A program made the position numbers and the translations under genes. From assembly GCA_963682055.1 (NCBI GenBank), contig OY821743.1, positions 31,482,702 through 31,546,701 of the forward strand: a stretch of 64,000 nt of DNA. The letters run 5' to 3'. Below, piece by piece: positions 45,000 to 56,849 of this stretch. Position 1 is the stretch's first letter; each line of letters begins with the position of its first letter. Source of the stretch: Primula veris (lineage: Eukaryota > Streptophyta > Magnoliopsida > Ericales > Primulaceae). Under the pieces are notes generated by a model, which was not told the DNA's origin, did no database searches, and was given only the letters and a program-made list of their open reading frames with translations.

Positions 45000-46140
45000 A
45001 AAAACAATATTCTTTGTTAATTTTTGCATAAAATTTCTCTTAAGTACTAGTTCCAAAAAAAATTGTTTAGACACATATTATGTTATTTGTAAAAGGCAAA
45101 AAACTTCGATATTTTTGTAATAAGAAATAAACTTCTTTTTATGAACTCGTGTTTTCTAGAAAAAATATATATAATATTATTGTTTTTTACGAGAAAAGTT
45201 TCATTTTCGAAAATGTGCCTTTTTCCAAAAAAGAGAACTTCTTTTGAAAAGGGTCGGTTTTGATGCTTTCATTAATTTGGTGACTTAAATGTTAATTTCA
45301 AAACTATATCAGTGTGATTTTATGTAATTAAAACTTTTGAAGTTAAATATATCATTTTCCATCTAAAAAACTAACTCTAGGCCACTAAATTAAAAACGTT
45401 GATAAAACGAGGTCACTAAATCGAATTTTTAAAAACTGAGGTTCTCAATCAAAATTCATCCAAAACAAAAATTAGTAAAGTTAAATTTACCCTAAACAGA
45501 AGTTCTTAATAAGTGAATTTTTTGTATCAAATTTATAATCTAAACCAAAACCGTAGCTTCATTTTTAATGATCTCTCAATGTTGCACAAAACAAAAATTA
45601 ACAAGATATGAAGTATTTATTACTATTTTATGGTGAGGACGCTTCTTATGGTTGAGTTCAATGTCAATCGTTTTTCATATATACGTTCATGTTATGTAAA
45701 GGTCACCGATTTTTTTTCAATTTGGGCCTTACAAATGTTGGAGATGGCATAGGTCGAAATGTCCTATTGGCAACTCTATTGGCAATAGGACATTTACTCT
45801 TTCTTTCTAAAAATTATAGGTTACCTTTACCTCGGACAAAACCCTATTGGCAACCCTTTATAATGGTTTATGGAAACGGTTTTAATCTACTTACAAGAAA
45901 TTTAGAGATATACTCGTAGATATTACAGGGTGAAATAATTGCTGAATCTTTTTTTTTTTATGAGATTAAGCAAAAAAAAGAACAATTCATAAAATGAGAT
46001 TAATGTATACGTTTTTTTTTATAAATGGTGGGAAAAAACCCACATGTATGTTTATAAGTAAGTAAGTAAAATAAAAATGTGGGGGGAAAACCTAGCATGA
46101 ATGCATGTTTTATAAGCTGATTACTCATTGACAGTTCTTG
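45000..46140. other. Intron-like DNA with a LINE tail
   Basis: At 46010-46085 there is a T run followed by GGTGGGAAAAAACCCACATG, the reverse of a LINE 3' end. A 16-bp inverted repeat (AATGTCCTATTGGCAA) lies at about 45758-45796. Nothing else supported. Confidence 0.4.
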
Positions 46141-46202
46141 TTTTTAACAGGTCTTTCCAGACTTATCATTATTTATAGCTACTTCAAGCTACAGAAGCTG
46201 AA

Positions 46203-48663
46203 ATGGTATGTTCATAGATTCTACACATTTGATGCAAATTACCTTCTTTTGATGGATATGGCTAACGGTGTCTATTATATTAAAAAAAGAAGCAAAAAAT
46301 AGGAATAGAAATGTTTCTCTCTCGTTATATAGGTCAAATAGTTTGTTTTGTTTTTTTCTTTTAAGTTAAGCATACACTAAAAATAAGAAACAAACAATAC
46401 ATCATTCTTGGTTTAAGTTAAGCAAACTGGGTTTTCATTTTGGCCTTAACATCTGAGTATCCCACTCTATCCACTCTTTTTTTATATAATTTCGGTAGGA
46501 AAAACCCCTGTTTTATTAGAATATAAAATGAGGATGAAACACCCCACAAAGTGCCAACCTAATACAAAGACCGTACCAGTCTTGAAAAGAAACAAACAAG
46601 ATAAACTTACAAGAATAAAATAAAACTTTGAGGATTAAAATTAAAAACTCCTCCACTTCTTTGTCTGATAGCCACGTTGGAGAGACCATCACCTCTTCAT
46701 TTTCCAGACATTTCTCTTGCACGCCTAATGAAAATCACTCTTGCCAAGAGTTAGGTTACCCTAAAAGTCAGCTCTACTCATTAAATTACTAATCATTCTA
46801 AAAGAGTAATTTCATTTAAATATAAGTTGGTTTAGATCCTCACTAGAACTCTAGCAAACGGAGAAAGTGGCATCAATCTTAACAAATATTGACAGCCCTA
46901 AGAGCCATTTTTTTCACATGTAGGTAGTCTCCTTACTAACACTTGCCAAACGATTAGACTACACTTTTGATAGTTTTGCTTTTTTCTCTCTAATATACTC
47001 CTACAAGAACTTAATAGAAGAGCTTAATAGAGAAACCATCATTTAGAGAGGTTAAGTTAAAAAGTCCTTCATATTTTTGTGAATAGTAGAGTGATTATTT
47101 CCATGAATATTAATGAGGCTCCATACATTAGTATACTAGGTCACTTCCAACTCTATTTTAATATCAGAAGCTCTTTCTCTAGCTAAGAGTAAATCCACTA
47201 ATAACTAGCAAGATTTTAGGCAAAATAGAACCACTTCTAAAGGCAACTATTATGCCGAAGAGATTAACTTGCACCCTCGCCAACTTTTAATAGAAATATT
47301 TTTGAGTTTATTGCATATGGATTATATTCAGCTATATATGTTCAAATACCAAGTATATGTTTAATTCCTTTGAGGAGCTATGACTCATCACCTTCTAATG
47401 TGGAATTTTTGCCATCTTAGGAATCACAAGTTGCAGCTTTAGGATCTGATGCACATAAAAAAGCAGTTAATAAGGTGAAAAAGAGAAAAAATTCTCGAAG
47501 GATGAGCTCTAGAGCTCGTGCTGCTGCTAGATTTTTGGCCTCACTCAGTTTGAATATTTTAAATTCTTTTGAGGAGCTATGTTTCATCCCTTTCTGATGA
47601 TGTTATTTCAATTTATTAGGAATCAGAAGCAACGGGACAAGGATCTGGTTCACAGAGGGCAACATCTAATAAGACGAGAAAGAAAAAAAATGGTGGAAAG
47701 ATGAGCACTAAAAGTACTGCTAGATTGTTGGCGTCCCTCGAGGTACTAGCCATACTTCTTATAAAGTATTTGATAAAAAAAGTTTTTGATCCAGATATCC
47801 AAGTTACAATATATAAAGCATTTGGACATGTAAATATTAATCAGCTTAAAATTCTTTAAGAAAGAGAAAATTTGAACTAGGCAAATAGCAAATGGAATTG
47901 GGATAGTTTACAAATTTTCCATGAATGCCAATTATTGGCTTGCTTCGTACCATTGTATTTGTACAAAGATATTGCCGTCTTGCGAATTAATGAATTTCAT
48001 ATTATGACTTTTTATCTTGTGATGGTTACTTCAAGGAAACCGTTAGAATTCACGTGGACTTTTATTTTCCTATGTTCATCCAGATATAATTACTTACTCT
48101 GATAAGTTTTGATCTCCTTCTAATGTGTTTTTATTTGTGCTTTTGCAGGAACCTAACCATGTGTTGGAAGACCTGGACGATATGTAATGTTTCTTTCTTT
48201 TATCAATGGGGATAACATGGTCATATTTACAGATTTACCTAAATAAAAACCGGCTAAAAATCTTATCTATAATTATATGGTGTACATATTTTCAATGATT
48301 CTCTTCTTCAGTTGAATATTCATTTAGTTTTTTCACTAGACGCAAACTGGTTCCCCTTTTGACTAAAACACTCATATGTATGACTTTATGAGCATGAATA
48401 AGAATTTTCAAGTAAAGGAAAAAAGAAGTGGAAAAATTATATAGCATCAGAGGGCTTAACATGTGTGTACATGCTTAACCAAATAGGTTTAATCTAACCT
48501 AAAAGAAGCATCTCATAACTGTGATGTGATGTAACGTGTAAGTATAATCGAATATGATACATTCTACTTATTACTTTAATTAAAATTTCTCAAATTCAAG
48601 TGTCTGTTTGGTTGCAGATTACCCATTGATGTAATACCGATATATGACTCTGCAGACGATTAA
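46203..48663 (+). CDS. Small multi-exon gene, basic protein with duplicated exon
   Basis: Exons inferred from splice sites and phase: 46151-46205 (ATG at 46203, donor GTATG), 47421-47547, 47620-47742 (donor GTACTA), 48149-48183 (donor GTAATG) and 48618-48663 (stop TAA). Together they would give about 115 residues. Exons 47421 and 47620 are tandem duplicates, each beginning ES and ending ARFLASL or ARLLASLE, with basic clusters (KKRKNSRR, RKKKNGGK) like nuclear signals. The tail is acidic: VLEDLDDILPIDVIPIYDSADD would join across the last intron in phase. The donor after the first duplicated exon is weak (CTCAGTTTG), so that exon may be skipped or the gene defective. Promoter at 42.93 kb. Family not recognised. 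Confidence 0.4.
46480..46800 (-). repeat. LINE 3' end
   Basis: Minus strand ...TTCATCCTCATTTTATATTC, TAATAAAACAGGGGTTTTTC, CTACCGAAATTATATAAAAAAAG. Same tail as the plus-strand LINE ending at 52510. The short open frame here is 3'-UTR, not coding. Confidence 0.6.
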
Positions 48664-48814
48664 CCTTCTGCAAAGCTTTCCATCTGACTCTCTTAGTAGC
48701 CAGGAAATTGATACTGCCAATGAAGAACGAAACTCGCCTCAGTGTTGTATCTTAAATCTCGTTTATAACATGGTGATTTTGTTTTACTATTTCAGACAGC
48801 AAAAGCGAATATTT

Positions 48815-49905
48815 TTTTTTAATTTTTTTTTGGAAAATAAGTATACATTAAAATCGAAAGGAAACAACCATTAGCATGCCTTGCGTAGCTTATTGAACTA
48901 ATTATAAACCAAGGTAAAATATAGCATCAGCTGGACATCAGTTATAAATATAGCATCAGTTATAAATATAGCATCAGCTGGACATCATTTATAAATCAAT
49001 ATAAAAGAGTTTAGAGTTTAGATACTTTGATTTTAGAGGCTACTTCACAGTCCTCGCACTCCCTAAAGGTGAAGCACACACCACAAAATACTCGCATAGC
49101 ATTGTAAGTGAAACACAATATATAATATTCGCAAATAGTATCACTAACACCTCAAGAATTAAGGATATAAGAGTTCCTAGCATTCCTAGGCACATTACTC
49201 ATATCTTTAATTTTATTTTTGATAATAAAATCAATTTGAACCATAATAGAATTAATATTAGAGGGAGAATTATCATGATTTCTATCATTTCGTTCTTTCC
49301 ACAGAAAATAAACTGAGCAAGAGAAGATAATCTTACCCACAATTCCAACAAGCTTGTCGCCTTTAAACATATTGGCAACCCATATAATCCACTATTTCCA
49401 TGTGTTACACAAGCCTTGAAACCCCGCTTTAAGAGTACACACACTTAAAAAAGAGGTGGCCAATGTCCTCTAAGTGATAGTTACAGAGAGCGCACTTAGT
49501 GTTAGTACCAGAATACCATCTACTCATTTTCTCCTTTGTAGGGAGTCTATCGAGAATGGTAAACCAAAGAATAACCCTACATTTAGGCACATGGTTTTTG
49601 AACCAAACAAGCTTACTCCAACGAACACAATTCTTTTTATTTCTAAGGTGGTTTCAGTAGCTTTCACACTGAAACCATTGTCATCAAGAGTCCAAGGCAA
49701 CTCATTTTTCCTAGAAGGAGATATTGTAGGATGGGGAATGTTCCTGATTCTCAAGATTTCATAACTCTTAGTATTAGGCCAATTCCACCTATCATTGTCG
49801 ATGATAGAAGAAAGCTTTTCTTTAAGAGTAAAACCAGTAGCAATGAGAAGGGCTCTAGTGTGATCTCTAGGAAGAATAGGACCAACTCTCAACCAATTAT
49901 CATAC
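48815..49905 (-). pseudogene. LINE ORF2 C-terminal remnant
   Basis: Minus strand. From 49892: RVGPILPRDHTRALLIATGF, WNWPNTKSYEILRIRNIP, LPWTLDDNGFSVKA, then in a shifted frame the zf-RVT segment with WYSGTNTKCALCN, and near 49370-49280 SVYFLWKERNDRNHD. This is the end of an L1-type ORF2 with frame breaks. The 3'-UTR runs to a poly-A at about 48815. The 5' side is cut at 49905, where a copia-LTR-like sequence begins. Confidence 0.78.
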
Positions 49906-51003
49906 TGTTAGAACTTAAGGTGACTTGTTAAAGTTACTTAATTTGTTGACGTATTGGATTATGTCAAAATACTTGTGTATTATGCTTGCAAGAAAGTTAC
50001 TGGTATTTCTGTTTACAACTGACAGTTATAATCATAGTTGTAAACTGCTGTTATGCAAATTCCTACAGAATATGTATTTTCTGCATTTATTTTATTGTCA
50101 GAATATTTTATCAATGCAGATTTTATTCTCACATTTTTATATATATATGATATATGTTTTGAGAATATTTGAGTATTAAAGAAAGGTAATTATCTTTCTA
50201 AACTATGGGATTTACTTTTAAAAAGATATTACATTATGAAAAAATTTGTTCTATTACTTAAAATTTGCTAAATAATATCTTTTCTTATTCTATCTTATAC
50301 GAATGATTAGTTATTGATTTGTTGAGTATAAGTTTGAAACATGTTAGGAGATATATTATCTCCTACTTCAACATATATACTATATTGTACAAACAGATTT
50401 GATTAGATTTGTTTGTGCTGTAATTATGTGATTTATAGACAAAATATATTGAATATTGGAAGGAGTTTATCTTCTAAAAAGAAGCCAACTAAAACTCCTT
50501 GTTACAAGCAATTTCAGCCGAATTTATTATAAGAATTGGAGTTAAAATAGGCATGTGTTCATAACAAGATTAATCTCTAAATATCTTACTAAGATGGCAA
50601 TCAAATCCTCATTCAATGGGCAGCGATATTCTTGAAGATTGAAGAAAAGGAATGCGAAAATTTGAAAGACTTTTATTCTTATAAATAGCCTCATACTTGC
50701 TTGTAAAAGATCACGTGTTCTAAACTTATAAAAAACTTATCTTAGAGAGAATACACGTAGACTAAAAAATACGAGAGTAATAATGACGAGATGTTATTAT
50801 TTATAAGTGATATCTATTTAGTAATATTAATATAGTGATAGGCAGAAAATCAAGAGAGGGTCTATGAGTTTTCATAAGTCTCGAGTCCTATATTGTAAAC
50901 TTGAAATAGTATCATAAATATGTCTGAGTGACTCAGAGACGTAACTCAAAGTTCTGGATGAAATCTGTTTAAAAACGTGCGTGTAAATTTAATTTCAAGT
51001 ACA
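49906..51003. repeat. Candidate copia LTR or relic
   Basis: Begins TGTTAGAACTTAAGG directly at the broken LINE, has a TATA-like TATAAATAGCCTCATAC at about 50684 and a leader-like stretch up to about 51000. The right end and a target duplication could not be fixed. Confidence 0.35.
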
Positions 51004-51379
51004 TTTTTATTCTGGATGAACTCTGTTTAAGTGGAAAGGTTTGCAACTATCACAGGAGATTATAAAAAATGGATGCGAGCTTGTGAAATCTGGTCTAATT
51101 AGCTTTAAAATGAAAAGTTAATTAAAAATAAATAAAAAAGCTTAATTAATTAGTTACTTTACAAGAGAGCATTACCAATGTAACTTGAAATTGATTTGCA
51201 TCAAAGAGACTAAAGTTAATTTAATACTATGTGGTGGGATAAGGATGAGTTGATGGGATTGCACTACTGATATATATTACCTTGTATATCTTAAATCATC
51301 ATCTAATTAGCAATCACTAATCCAATCAGCGAAAACATTGTAATAGTTTGGTCATTTTTGCCATGTTACAAGTCAGGGG

Positions 51380-51600
51380 GTATTCATGGAATTAGAAATA
51401 TCAACCAATTAAGTCTCTCCAAAGGTTAATTGTGGGTATACAATTATTAGCAACATAAACAAAAGTGACTAACAGGGAGGAATTACAATAAATACTAGTG
51501 AATCTGCAATGCACAAATTGATAAGATTATTTAATAATACTGACATTCCAAACATTCCAACCAATTAAGTCTCTCCAAAGGTTAGGATTAGAAGAAATCA
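51380..51600. repeat. Short direct duplication
   Basis: CCAATTAAGTCTCTCCAAAG occurs at about 51401 and 51560. Confidence 0.7.
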
Positions 51601-51719
51601 AAATTCTATCAAAAGGAGCACTGTCCTTTTTTTGACATAGTTCCGAAGACCAAATGTGAATCAAATGACTTTCCTTTATGTATTTAAATTTGTATGCTTG
51701 AGGATTTAAAAAGTTAAAA

Positions 51720-52510
51720 TAAACTGTGATGAAGTTCACGACTAAGAATAGGGTTGTTATGCCTATTAAAAGGAAAATTGACAAAGTTCTCGTTAATGAT
51801 TTGTGGCTCTCCAGTTTTGAAAATAATGAAGCTACTTTTCTCCCCTTAATATTTCTGACCATTCTTCTATTAATATTAATTTTGGTGATAACTTCAAAAC
51901 TGGTCTTCAACCCTTTAAATTCTTTAATTATTGGGCTTGTTTTCCAGAGTTTTAAAGATACTGTAAGTAATGCTTGGAGTACTAAGTTTCAGGGTAGTAA
52001 GATGTTATATTTTGTGTAACAAGTTTAATGCTACAAAAAAGCCCTCAAAGCCCTAGCTCTTAAGAAAGCTATTTACTATAAAGCCAAAATAGAAAATGCT
52101 AGGAACATTCTTAATAGCAGTTGATCTTTGGGCCAATTAGGGATATTCATCCTCATACTTCTGAGTTCATTAGCAATTTCCCTCAAATATTGAAGGGTAT
52201 TTTGAAAACAGAAGAAAAAGGAATTTATAATCTTAGGTTTATAAAGAGAGAGTGGGAAGAGAAACCAGTGAATGTCGCTATCTTAATTTCACTTGTGATC
52301 TCTTTAGTTACTATTTATTGTTTTTAAATTTTTTATTTCAGTCGCTAAGTTTAGATGTAATTTTAAGAAGTCTAGGAAGCTTGAACCTTCTATCTGTTAG
52401 TACGAGCAATTTTCATTTTGTGGGCAATTTTCTATGGGGGTATTCCATCCTCATTTTATTTTATTATTAATAAACTGGGATTTTCCCCACCAAATTATAT
52501 TAAAAAAAAT
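51720..52510 (+). pseudogene. LINE with endonuclease end and 3' tail, internally deleted
   Basis: The plus-strand frame reads IDKVLVNDLWLSSFENNEAT then, in a shifted frame, FSDHS and NINFGDNFKTGLQPFKFFNYW, matching the end of the L1 endonuclease domain (the SDHxP motif region). KEY spacing then breaks down and the RT is missing; a stretch with SLGPIRDIHPHTSEFISNF follows. The 3' end is GGGATTTTCCCCACCAAATT followed by poly-A at 52501-52510. So it is a short, internally deleted copy, opposite in strand to the LINE at 48.8 kb. Confidence 0.7.
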
Positions 52511-52539
52511 TGAGACCTTTTATACCAAACGCTCATAAC

Positions 52540-52871
52540 CAATGTCATATTTCTTTTTATTTATTCTTGTTATCTAATATAGCCTGCTTATATGTACGAG
52601 CAATTTCATATTTCTTTATCCATTTTTGGCATAATAATGAGGTTACTATGGGGCCATATCCAATTCAATTTTATTTCTTATAATGAATTTATAGGTTTGT
52701 TGTAGTAACTTTATTGTGTTATGCCAACAAAACTATATCAACAACACATATCCCGGACAGCACGTAGTTCTTTCGGCCCAAGGCAAAAAGCCCATTAAAT
52801 TACATTATATAAGTCGTAAAACATAACCCTAAATGTTACGCAACTGCATCTAAATCATTAGTTATTGCAAA
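52540..52871 (+). other. Promoter/leader of F-box-like copy C
   Basis: Homologous to the leaders of copies A and B, including GGCCCAAGGCAAAAAGCCCA before the ATG. Confidence 0.7.
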
Positions 52872-52998
52872 ATGGAAAGCAACATGAACAACGGTAGTGA
52901 CGCAAAAACGGAAGACGGAGATGACAATGATAGAGGACTCCGTTTTACAACCATTACAGTAATAATAAATCGAATAAGTGATTTACCAGATAAAAAAG
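52872..52998 (+). CDS. F-box-like first exon, copy C (intact)
   Basis: 42 codons plus one base, ATG to a GTAAATC donor. It reads MESNMNNGSD, an acidic stretch with DGDDND, then VIINRISDLPDKK. It is clearly related to copy B (41463) and broken copy A (29198), but the exon end has extra A residues that change the splice phase, and the tail of the protein is again not present nearby. Same reservations as copy B. Confidence 0.5.
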
Positions 52999-53331
52999 GT
53001 AAATCATAGCAGTTTTCTCTTATATATTTTTTATTGCTCTATGAAATGATGTCATCCATTTTGCTTAAATGCATTTAGACCCTATATTTTACCAATTTTC
53101 TGTGTATTTCTTAAATTTCAACTATCTGATTGGTATTTAAATGATATAGTCGCAGAAAACAAGCCGTTCCAAACAATCCTACAAACACACACCATGAGAT
53201 GTTTTAAGGACTAACTTCTAACATTAACAAACCCTTGTCAATGATATAGTTTTGTATTATTTAACATTAACAATCCTACAAACACACACCATGAGATGTG
53301 TTTTTAATAATAATGCAGAAACTTCATTATT

Positions 53332-53510
53332 ATTCAGATCGAATCTGATTCTTTAACCTTAATCAATATTCTTCACAAAAAATCTAAAGCCCCACAGAGA
53401 ATTAAAGTTATAATAAACCAAATAGAAGATAGTATTGGCAGGAATAGTTTGAATCGTGCCTATAGAGAAACAAATATAGCCACGATTTGGCTACAACAAC
53501 TTCCAACAGT
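53332..53510 (+). pseudogene. LINE RNase H fragment
   Basis: Open stretch IQIESDSLTLINILHKKS, APQRIKVIINQIEDSI and AYRETNIATIWLQQL, matching the second half of the LINE RNase H domain. It is preceded by a 30-bp direct repeat (CCTACAAACACACACCATGA in both, at about 53182 and 53273). Confidence 0.7.
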
Positions 53511-53987
53511 CCACTGACTATCTTCTCCTGTTAAACTTAAAAGTTTTCCTGAGAAACAACTCGACATATTGAATGGTGAATAGCTTACAAACAGTCTAGT
53601 TCCATTTCAAATGATTTCGAGTCCAGAAGGTATTTATATGACAACCATTTCAGTCATTTTAGGACACCTAATTTTCTTAAGGTTGAACCATATTTCATCA
53701 TTTAATAACAACCACTATTAACTACAGCCAAATCAAAAGAAACAATTTGCGCAAACAACACCTGACTCCTATTCCTCCACGAAGTGTGGGATGAAAATCC
53801 AAAACAAGGGAAAAACATTTAGTTGCAATTTTAAAACTAACATTTAAATACCTTTAGGTTTTATGTCCAAATACCTCATCATGTAGTAACATAAATACAT
53901 ATAATATTATTCTATTCAGAGTACCCGGAGTGACTTGTGAGAGTCGAATCAATAGGATAATAAGCTAAATAATAAAATAACATGTGT
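53511..53987. other. No gene recognised
   Basis: AT-rich DNA, nothing supported. Confidence 0.5.
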
Positions 53988-53995
53988 TAGGAGTA

Positions 53996-54441
53996 GTGGG
54001 GGTAATACGGGGCGGATTGAACTCAATCATAATCTAACCCGTAAAATAAATCGCGGAACGGATTGGGACGGGTTGGTAAAATTTAAATCTCAACCCAATC
54101 CAACCCACTACAATTAAAACTGCAACCCAACCCAACCTAACCGCGAGTTGGATTTGGGTTGATTCTTAAATTTTTATTTTGATCCTTTATTTTTCGTAGT
54201 TTGCTTAATCAGCATAAATTTCAAAATAAATTGAATTTTTCGAAAAGAAATATAAATTAAAATCAATCTAAATACGTTTAGAACATTTGCGAACAATCTC
54301 AACCCTAATCCAACTCGCAAAATATATAACGGATTGAAGAGGACCAGATTGATTTTTTTTGGACACTCAACCCATCTCAACACTCCCCAATCCACACGAA
54401 TTGGGCTACGGGTTGGGTTTACGGTGTTTTTGTCCACCCCT
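53996..54441. mobile_element. GC-rich hAT-like MITE, 446 bp
   Basis: Left end GTGGGGGTAATACGGGGCGG, right end GTGTTTTTGTCCACCCCT. Flanked by TAGGAGTA (53988-53995) and AAGGAGTA (54442-54449), a 7-of-8 match, the hAT target size. Subterminal repeats of CCCAACCC type on both sides. Confidence 0.7.
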
Positions 54442-54449
54442 AAGGAGTA

Positions 54450-55262
54450 CCAAGACCATACCGAGTTCGACTCAACTGGGTAGTAAAATATACATAAGTT
54501 GTTCCGGGAGCACCGGAACTCTAATATCCGCTAATTAAGTGCAAGCTCATATCCACTATATAATATCGTTCTAAGCTAAAGCATATGTCATCATTAGTCA
54601 TATACTATGTTTTCCCAGAAAGTCTTACTGTAAAACCCCGTATTTTTATTTTTATTTAGTTACAAATAATTTTATCTTTCTTTTAAATCTATTACCGTGA
54701 TTTTGATAGGTTGGCAAGTTGTTTATTACTACATTCGTAATTAAATTGTAATGTGAGTTACTTGTAGAATTAAGGAGGTATAAATAAGAAATGGTATGCT
54801 AACAGAAATTTAATGAGCATATTAAACATTCGTTTAGTGTAATTATCTATATACACGAGCACTGGAGATGATACTAGTTTATGAGTTAGAAAATATATAA
54901 CGTAAAGTTTTATATGAAATAGTAATTAATAGGATCTAATTTACAGCATTCATGAATAGTTATCAAGGTAGTATATTAACATGTATTGGAATATTATGTA
55001 ACCCATACACACGTAGGAGCAATAATATATTTGGTATTAAACCTTGTTATTTGGAATGTATTTAGGTAACGTGTGGTATTGAATGACTATGTAAATTGAA
55101 AGGTAGTAGTTGTAACATAAAAAATTTAATGGGGCATTAAGTATTGCATTGCATTTTGGCCGTTCACTTCCTTTAAGCAGTTAGTATCTAAATCTTTACA
55201 TCTTTATATTTTCTCTTTTGACTACATATATCAGATATAACTTAAAAAATGAATAGAAATTA
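54450..55262. other. No gene recognised
   Basis: AT-rich. Near 54630 there is AAAACCCCGTATTTTTATTT, reminiscent of a gypsy LTR start (GTAAAACCCCG), but without the rest of the LTR. Confidence 0.4.
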
Positions 55263-55270
55263 CTTTATAT

Positions 55271-56163
55271 TAGGGGTGGGTTAGGGTCGGAACCCGACCC
55301 GTAAACGCTCAACCCGTAAATGCTCAACCCGTACCCCGATCCGATTATTTTTGAAAGTGAAAAAAAAATCCCGATCCTGACACGGTAAAAATCGGGACCC
55401 GACTTTTTCGGGACCCGAATTTTCGGGATCACTTAGGGTCGGGATATGTTTATCCTAAATCTCCCATCATATTTTTTTATTTTACGAATACGTCATTTTT
55501 TATTAATAATTTTCATTTGAGAAGTCTAACCATGTTATTAACACGAAACATAATTCTATTTTAAAAATAAATGAAAAAATAAATGAAAAAACAAATTCAT
55601 GTGTAGTAGAAAAAATAATGTGAAATTATAAATAATGGAGTAGATAAAAAAATTGATACGTTTTTTATCAGATTCTTTTAGTATTTAGTTTTATTCATAC
55701 AAGTAACAATTATCATACTAATGAGATACATTATAATTATAATTTTTATAATCGGAAAATAATAATCATTTATTTTTCTTAAAAATAACAATATAATTTT
55801 TTAATTTAATTATATTTTTTATTTTAATAGTTTCATATATTCAAAACTACAAATATATAGCATACTTATATAATTATAACTAATATATAAAATAAAAAAA
55901 ATTGTAACTCATATAGTAGAGTGCTTACATTGTATGTTAGAGATACAATATTCGATTCTCAACACTTGCATTTGATATAAATTAATTTATATTTTTATAT
56001 AAAATATAAATAAATTTAAAAAACGGGTCGGGTCGGGACACCCGACGAAATCAAAATTGTCACCCGATCCCGAAGTTTATCGGGTCGGGACAAAACCCGA
56101 CATTTTTGGGTCGGGTACGGGTCGGGACACGGATCGGGTGCGGAAATTCGGGATTTTTTTAGG
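55271..56163. mobile_element. GGGTCGGGT-rich hAT-like element, tentative
   Basis: Left end TAGGGGTGGGTTAGGGTCGG, with CCCGACCC/GGGTCGGG repeats clustered at both ends (55280-55450, 56025-56155). Flanking CTTTATAT (55263-55270) and TTTTATAT (56164-56171) match at 7 of 8. The right terminus does not match the left well. Confidence 0.5.
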
Positions 56164-56357
56164 TTTTATATAAATAAATTATATTTTGTTGATAAGATTG
56201 TATTGAAAGGTATTTTAGTTTAGTCAGGTTTTGTTTAGTACATGCTGCCGCATGTGTTATTCGATCTTGTGACTCTCTATTAGGTCTGAGATGTTATCCT
56301 TCCGATGTTTAAAATTAGTTTAGATTGTTCATCAGAGCATACTCTTTTTTTTTTTAG

Positions 56358-56800
56358 GTCTACTACCACATTCAATCAGAAGTTCATTGCCGCTCACTTG
56401 TGGAAGTGTACACTTGCATAAGGGACGGTAAAACACCAAAAGAACAAAAAGAAATGAGGAAGGCAGAGAGTCAAGAAAACACTTCGGTAATATTAAAACT
56501 TTAGCATCGTACCTACTCCCTAGTAAATTTACCTTGTTTCTCTTAATTTAAGTCACAAACAAATAAGGTATATATTTCATTTGTCTTTATTTCCCAAAAT
56601 AAGAGGTAGTGCTCTATAAGCGATAGTAGTTGATCAACAGGTATGATATGATTCTCTTGCAGTGTTTCATGTTGGTTGCTTTGATTTAATAGGTCAAAAA
56701 AGAGAAAATTAAGGCTGCCTTAAATTGAAGAAACAAAAGGTTGGAATGTATAATTTCAAAACAAAGCTAATCATCAAATGTGAACAAGAATCCCAGGAAG
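56358..56800 (+). pseudogene. Duplicated gene fragment G, copy 2
   Basis: Homologous to 38731-39247. Exon 1 is 56358-56486 after a T-rich acceptor: 43 open codons reading VYYHIQSEVHCRSLVEVYTC, then DGKTPKEQKEMRKAESQENT, donor GTAATA. Exon 2 starts at 56693 (VKKEKIKAALN) and stops at once, where copy 1 is open. After about 56820 the homology ends. Gene family not recognised. Confidence 0.55.
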
Positions 56801-56849
56801 GAAGTGCTAGTTGTTTGAAAGGGAGAATACCTTGCCTCATGTAGCGCCA

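Noticed and set aside
44645..45007. 120-codon minus-strand frame with membrane-like segments
   Set aside because: Made of the GA-rich arm of a foldback element read backwards; the low-complexity Leu/Ser/Phe runs reflect composition.
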